64,000 nucleotides of DNA, from contig CM119263.1 of assembly GCA_051294375.1 (NCBI GenBank), positions 28,041,790 through 28,105,789 on the forward strand. The letters run 5' to 3'. The first letter of the stretch is position 1; every line of letters starts with the position of its first letter. Source of the stretch: Paraspadella gotoi (taxonomy: Eukaryota > Chaetognatha). Shown piece by piece: positions 57,536 to 64,000 of the stretch. A program made the position numbers and the translations under genes. The notes beneath the pieces are model-generated. The model made no database searches. It was not told the origin of the DNA and saw only the letters and a program-made list of their open reading frames with translations.

Positions 57536-57839
57536 AACTTTCGTTCGGAATTGGCGTCCGTTTTTTTTTTTTTTTCTCTTGGTTTACCGAAGCCAAGCAA
57601 TTTTCATTTAGAATATTTTTTTTTTGCCTTCGAAAATTTAAGTCTGAATGAAGGGACTGTTCGATTCGCCTCTTCCTTCTGTCTCTCTGTCTCCATTGTC
57701 TGTCTGTCTGTCTGTCCGTCTTTCTCTTTCTCTCTCTATCCGCGTGAATCTGAGAACTAAAATCCTTTTGGGCGTCGAATTTTCGCCGGTCGAGTCCAAA
57801 GTTTCGCGCCGAAATTCGCATCTCATTTTTTTTTTCAAA

Positions 57840-58683
57840 ATTTCGAACTTGAATTTTTTTCTCTTCGTCAGACTTTCTACTTTTTCACCTAATAATTTTA
57901 CAAATTTTATTTAAAATTCTGAAACGAATTTGTATTTTCCTATAATCATTACCCCTAATACTTTCGCTCCTATTTATTTATGCATTTAAATAATGTTTAA
58001 AATTTACTCTCTTTATTTCAAATTCCTTATTTCCTATCTCTTTCCTCTCCCTATCTCTTTCCATTCACTTACTAGTATTCACTCTATTGTAATTCCTCTC
58101 TCCTCTTTCTAAAAATAGTTCCAAAACCCGGGAGAAGAAAAAAACCCGATTTTCTCCTCTCAACACAAATTTACATTTTCTTTTCTTTCTTCCTCAGATT
58201 TGTGCCACTACATTTTACCGACCAAACCTTTCTTATCTTTCCATCGACAATCGATTTTCATTTTTTTTTCTCTTCTCCATCTCTTTTTTACTTCTCTCAC
58301 CTCTTTTAACTCTCTATTTTCCTTCCTTTTAACCCTTGTCACCTTTTTCTTTCTTATTCATTTTTAAAAAAAAAATTTGTTGAAGGATTTTCAACCCGAT
58401 TCTACGTTTAAGTAATAAAATTAAACCTCCTAACTTTTGTTTATATATAATATCGTCGAAGGAAGTTTTTTTCTTTTGATTTAATATCTTTCTTAGTAAT
58501 ATTTCCACTTTTCATTTTCCTACTCATTATTTTATGTTCATTCTTCTTCTCTCCATCATCCACATCTCTTTTCCTCCTTTCCCCCCTTTCTGACCAGCCC
58601 CCCCCCCTCGTCCTCTTCCCTTCCCCTTCTTCTAAAAATCCCAAATCTGTCAGCAGAGACCCTCGACGTCAAATCGAGGCACC

Positions 58684-58686
<3 letters not shown>
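57840..58686. other. Pyrimidine- and AT-rich DNA, no gene seen
   Basis: Only low-complexity open frames. Confidence 0.6.
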
Positions 58687-58745
<59 letters not shown>

Positions 58746-58750
58746 CTTCT
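58687..58750. repeat. (TC)n microsatellite
   Basis: Interrupted TC repeat of about 60 bases. Confidence 0.95.
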
Positions 58751-59566
58751 CTTTCTGAATTAACTCCAATCCAAAGAAGGCGATTCGATTTTCGAATGTG
58801 CACCTTTTTTTCATTCCAGACCGTAAAACCCGCGGTCCACCGAAAACCCAATTTTAATATAAAGTCGCTTTGCCAAAAAAAAAAGATAAATAAAAAATAA
58901 ATGAAATGAAAGAAGAATAAACTGAAACTTCGGAATTCCTGACTCTAGAATTGTTCACTCACAAAAAGATAAGATCCGCTCCAACTTTCACTTGAATTTT
59001 TTCCAATCTTTTTTTCATTTTTTTTAATGTCCTCTGTAAAAATATAAACAAATACTTTCCACGACAATTTAAACATTTAGAATTTGAATGACTTCTTTCT
59101 TCCCGGCAGAAAGAAAAACATAATAATCTTATAAATTTAAGAAGTGCTATTCTTATAATATATATTTTTCTATGTGCGTAGCCGTTACAGTTTACCTACT
59201 TGACCTTACCATTTACATGATTCGCCAGAGCCTTTGCTTCTATTTGGCTTTTGACTTATAATATTATATATATTTTGCCTTCGCCGTCTTCTTACAATGT
59301 CAAAGCCTAATCTTGTTGCCACTTTTAATATTTTTACTGAATTTAAAAGATAAATAATGTTTTTTATCTTTAGAAATTATAAAAAGATTTCGTTTATGGA
59401 TTCTTTCTTTTGATCGAGCGTCTTGAACGAGATACGAAATGGTGATGAAGCCGAGCCCACGAAATCGAATTATAAAAATATCATTAGCCTAAAAAATTTG
59501 GTGAATAAATATTAATCAAGAAAGAAGCGATATTTAATTTCCCTGATTTCCCCCTCAATTCTCAAG
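58751..59566. other. AT-rich DNA, no gene seen
   Basis: No ORF of note up to the polypyrimidine tract preceding the 59567 exon. Confidence 0.6.
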
Positions 59567-59813
59567 CCAAGCGCCGCCGAACGCCATCTCCGGCTCCGAC
59601 TCTGTCGTCTCTCCACACGACGACGACGCCGGCGCGAATGACGCCGCCAACGACGCCGGACACGACGACGTCATCCACGCCGCCTCCAACGACGCCGCGA
59701 ACGCCAGCGACGCCGCCAGCGACGAAAACGGCGTCACGTTGACCAACTTTGACGCCAGCGACAAAACCGAATCCACGAGAAAAGTGACGGAAAATTGGGG
59801 AGGGCGTGATTAA
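59567..59813 (+). CDS. Candidate terminal exon, Asp/Ala-rich
   Basis: A good polypyrimidine tract and acceptor (TTTCCCCCTCAATTCTCAAG) precede one base and 81 codons to TAA at 59811-59813. The reading is QAPPNAISGSDSVVSPHDDD, then AGANDAANDAGHDDVIHAA, SDAASDENGVTLTNF and KTESTRKVTENWGGRD. Third positions are mostly C. The other strand and another forward frame (Thr/Pro-rich) are open for part of the length, but this frame is the longest and has the natural stop. It starts in the phase left by the 54569 exon, where the join would read PALVRSQAPP. GANDAA also occurs in the 33530 ORF. Probably a disordered acidic C-terminus. Confidence 0.4.
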
Positions 59814-60024
59814 GTTATTTTAATTATTGAATTAAATAAAACTAATAATTTAATTCAATTTTGGTGTAAAACATATTTAACTTTTTATAATTTCTTTTTG
59901 GAAAAATTCGTCTAAGAGTAAAACAAATAATCTTGAAATTTACATAAAATATTAATAAATTATATTAAATAGATAATTAAATTATTTAAGTTGAATAAAG
60001 TAATAATTTGACCATTTTAAGACT

Positions 60025-60544
60025 NNNNNNNNNNNNNNNNNNNNNNNNNNNNNNNNNNNNNNNNNNNNNNNNNNNNNNNNNNNNNNNNNNNNNNNNNNNN
60101 NNNNNNNNNNNNNNNNNNNNNNNNNNNNNNNNNNNNNNNNNNNNNNNNNNNNNNNNNNNNNNNNNNNNNNNNNNNNNNNNNNNNNNNNNNNNNNNNNNNN
60201 NNNNNNNNNNNNNNNNNNNNNNNNNNNNNNNNNNNNNNNNNNNNNNNNNNNNNNNNNNNNNNNNNNNNNNNNNNNNNNNNNNNNNNNNNNNNNNNNNNNN
60301 NNNNNNNNNNNNNNNNNNNNNNNNNNNNNNNNNNNNNNNNNNNNNNNNNNNNNNNNNNNNNNNNNNNNNNNNNNNNNNNNNNNNNNNNNNNNNNNNNNNN
60401 NNNNNNNNNNNNNNNNNNNNNNNNNNNNNNNNNNNNNNNNNNNNNNNNNNNNNNNNNNNNNNNNNNNNNNNNNNNNNNNNNNNNNNNNNNNNNNNNNNNN
60501 NNNNNNNNNNNNNNNNNNNNNNNNNNNNNNNNNNNNNNNNNNNN
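60025..60544. other. 520-N gap beside (TTTC)n
   Basis: The right edge is TTCTTTCTTTC. An unresolved repeat is likely. Confidence 0.85.
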
Positions 60545-60648
60545 TTCTTTCTTTCTTTCTTTCTTTTCTCAAGATTGTTCGTTTCGTCATCTTTCTGCTC
60601 TGTAATTACTATTGCAAGAAAACGGGAAAAGGTCGTGAAGCTGAAATT

Positions 60649-60833
60649 NNNNNNNNNNNNNNNNNNNNNNNNNNNNNNNNNNNNNNNNNNNNNNNNNNNN
60701 NNNNNNNNNNNNNNNNNNNNNNNNNNNNNNNNNNNNNNNNNNNNNNNNNNNNNNNNNNNNNNNNNNNNNNNNNNNNNNNNNNNNNNNNNNNNNNNNNNNN
60801 NNNNNNNNNNNNNNNNNNNNNNNNNNNNNNNNN
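60649..60833. other. 185-N gap
   Basis: The right flank starts GAACATGAGAGAGAAAAG. Content unknown. Confidence 0.8.
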
Positions 60834-61203
60834 GAACATGAGAGAGAAAAGAGTTTGATCGATAGAAAGGTGTGAATGAAAGAAAGAATGTGACAGATGT
60901 GATTTAGACAAAAGTGTGAACGATTGAATTTTAACTTTCTAGAAATAGAATCGATGACAAAAACAAAAACTAAAACAAACTGGATTTCAAAATTCGATTT
61001 TACCAGATGATTTATCGAAAATTCTATGCTCCGTTTATTTAGATTTTATTTTATGTTTAAAAAAATTGATGTATATCAAAACAGCTAGAATAATTTGGCC
61101 TCACTCATTCAAAAGCGTAAAATATTCGACTTGAAGATTTTTTGTTTGTATTTTTTTCTATATTCTAATTTAACGTCGATGATTCTACTTCAAAGAGAAG
61201 GAG

Positions 61204-61979
<776 letters not shown>

Positions 61980-62570
61980 TAAGTTTTACAATCACGATTT
62001 GATCATCTCATCTCACCTTTCACGACGACAAGCACGGTTCAACCATCGCCTAACCAATCACGCACTTCTCGATTCACAAGCCAATCTTCACATTCTCGTC
62101 GACGCGGCGCCTCTTCGTCGCTAAATCCAAATCCATGTGAACTTCGTGAAAAATCACGATCTCCTTCGAATTATAAATACCACCACCCTGGATTGTTCCA
62201 CCCTGACCACCTCCCTCCTTCACCCCCTTTTCCTTTCAAATAACCGATCACAAACCCGCCCTTCCAAAGATCAACCGCCTTCAGACCACGCCTATTACCC
62301 ACGCCTAACACCAACGCCCGGTCTCCGCCCACAGAAAACAAACCGACTATTCTCCCACAATTCTCCACAATATCTCCCAAGGCCCCATTCTGAGCACCAC
62401 CGTCCTCCACCCCTTCTAATAAAATCCCCACCCTATTCTCCCCTCGCCTCGCCCCTTCCCTTCCCCAATTTTCAAATCCCCCGCCAGGGGGTCGATCGTC
62501 TTAAATTCATCTCATTTTCTTCATCGGCGAATCAAATGTCGGGATTCGAGATTCATGAAGAATCTTGAAA
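61980..62570 (+). other. C-rich segment with two overlapping open frames
   Basis: One frame without an ATG is open from about 61986 to a TAA near 62239 and reads NPCELREKSRSPSNYKYHHP then DHLPPSPPFPFK. A second starts at ATG 62137 and runs 143 codons, Pro/Ser/His-rich, ending MSGFEIHEES. They overlap in different frames and I cannot choose between them. Low G content on this strand suppresses stop codons, so chance is a real possibility. Confidence 0.25.
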
Positions 62571-62748
62571 AAAGGATTATTTTCTTCTTTTTTTTTTCTT
62601 AATTTGTATGCTATACTGATTAGGCAAAAAAAATTCTGTATTTTAAAGTCTATTGAATGATTTTAGATATTTTAAAATTCTTAAATTTATTTTTTTATTA
62701 ATGAACGATGACGACCAAAGCGAGCTGTTTGGATTTTTATCGGCGGTT

Positions 62749-62758
62749 NNNNNNNNNN
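62749..62758. other. 10-N gap
   Basis: A placeholder gap in AT-rich DNA. Confidence 0.8.
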
Positions 62759-63340
62759 AGTCTATTCATCTTGACAAGTAGCACTTACCGCGATGGTCTG
62801 TTCTAGTTTTGTTTATGTCTAAACAACCGTCGAATTTTGACAATTTTCAGAACAACGAACTTTGGCGTTTAAGAGACGTATGTGGTTTTATTTATTCGGT
62901 TCAACATTTTCATTAGTTAGTATTGATTATTAATATTTCTGAATTCTTTTATATCTTTCTTTTGATTTTTCGTGAGTTGGTGATATCTCTTATCTAAGAC
63001 TATGAAAATGAACGATTCTCTTACTATTCCACCGAATAATAATAACTGAAAATAACTCGTTTGATTTTCGTATAAGTTTATCAAGCCTCTCTCTTCCTTG
63101 TACGAATTTTTAAAGAGAATTTTCATAACCTTGTCTTTTACTCAAAATTTCATTCTTATTTAATTCAGGTGGCTTTTGCTTTCCACTTGACTCACTCGAC
63201 TTTTACTCTTTACTCGACTCGTCTCGCTCGACCATTCACGATGACTCACTCGACTGTCACGTGACTTTCGATCGACTTTCGTTCCGACGATTTGTTTGCT
63301 CACTTTTTCGTCACTCGAATTTCGGCGACGATTATGCGTT

Positions 63341-63576
63341 NNNNNNNNNNNNNNNNNNNNNNNNNNNNNNNNNNNNNNNNNNNNNNNNNNNNNNNNNNNN
63401 NNNNNNNNNNNNNNNNNNNNNNNNNNNNNNNNNNNNNNNNNNNNNNNNNNNNNNNNNNNNNNNNNNNNNNNNNNNNNNNNNNNNNNNNNNNNNNNNNNNN
63501 NNNNNNNNNNNNNNNNNNNNNNNNNNNNNNNNNNNNNNNNNNNNNNNNNNNNNNNNNNNNNNNNNNNNNNNNNNNN
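63341..63576. other. 236-N gap after a TCGACT-rich stretch
   Basis: Before it, 63184-63290 contains many short CACTCGACT/GACTCG repeats, so an unresolved tandem repeat is plausible. Confidence 0.6.
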
Positions 63577-63794
63577 AAATCTTTTGTTTACAGTTGATTG
63601 CGACGACATCTGTTTTTTCAGTTCGGGAGATTTTATGGTCGTTCGATGTCTTGAAAGAAATACTTAAACTATGACAAAACGTTAAAAAATGTATTATTAC
63701 AATATTCTCATACTCGATCTTTTTTTCTCGTCATCAAGTCATCAATATCGATATATATAACAATATCTGATGCCGAAAAGCCTAATTTTTCCAG

Positions 63795-64000
63795 CTCACG
63801 CTATCAAGCTCAATCTCTGTCTCTCGCGGATTTCAAACCCAATTCACTCGCTCACGCCACCAAGCCCAATCCTCGTCATTCTAAGGCCAATACGCGCACT
63901 TGTGCCCCCGCGTACAATCACCATTTCTTGTTCAGCCATCCCCGCGCCACCCAGCCAAACCCAATCTCTTTTCTCTCTTCCCACCAAGCCCAATGTCTCT
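63795..64000. repeat. Degenerate minisatellite running off the window
   Basis: About six imperfect units with the core CACCAAGCCCAATCTCT at 30-45 base spacing. It continues to the last base of the window. Confidence 0.7.

Noticed and set aside
59555-59776. Minus-strand ORF opposite the 59567 exon
   Set aside because: Shadow of the GC-rich + strand frame, which is longer and has a good acceptor.

Overview
This is a window of an animal (metazoan) nuclear genome. Genes are split by spliceosomal introns with GT/AG ends. Non-coding DNA is AT-rich, and there are very many (TC/GA)n, (TTTC)n, (GAC/GTC)n and (ATT)n microsatellites. N-gaps mark it as a scaffold. I could not place the species from sequence alone. 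An invertebrate, perhaps an arthropod, is the best guess, at low confidence. Nothing bacterial, phage-like or CRISPR-like is present.

Layout. (1) 1-17575: two noisy copies of one ~8 kb locus (419-8308 and 8334-17575) meet at a gap of exactly 25 N. They differ by dense 1-3 base indels, which looks like a gap extended from both sides with uncorrected long reads rather than a biological tandem duplication. (2) 17662-21445: the one gene I recognise firmly, an alpha-carbonic-anhydrase-related gene on the + strand. It has four clean, phase-consistent exons and a damaged upstream exon. Its third zinc-binding His and the catalytic Thr are missing, so it is probably an acatalytic CA-related protein. 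(3) 21.4-38.9 kb: AT-rich DNA with microsatellites and several short candidate exons. The best are a first exon at 32576-32682 and a 237-codon basic/acidic low-complexity ORF at 33530-34243. Two RFX X-box-like sites occur here, one overlapping that ORF's start codon. (4) 39545-45862: a large imperfect inverted repeat (arms ~3.3 and ~2.8 kb) around a second 25-N gap, with a ~275 bp insert in one arm only. (5) 46.2-64 kb: gap-rich, microsatellite-rich DNA with candidate exons at 49162-49321, 53912-53964, 54569-54868, 57217-57388 and 59567-59813.

The candidate exons of regions 3 and 5 share one intron phase: several putative first exons end two bases into a codon, and several putative internal or terminal exons begin with the missing third base. 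They could be parts of one long + strand gene with alternative first and last exons, encoding a low-complexity, Asp/Ala/Ser-rich protein. This is an inference from splice sites, reading frame and composition only. I recognise no domain in them. Most other open frames are products of pyrimidine-rich or trinucleotide repeats and are not reported as genes.
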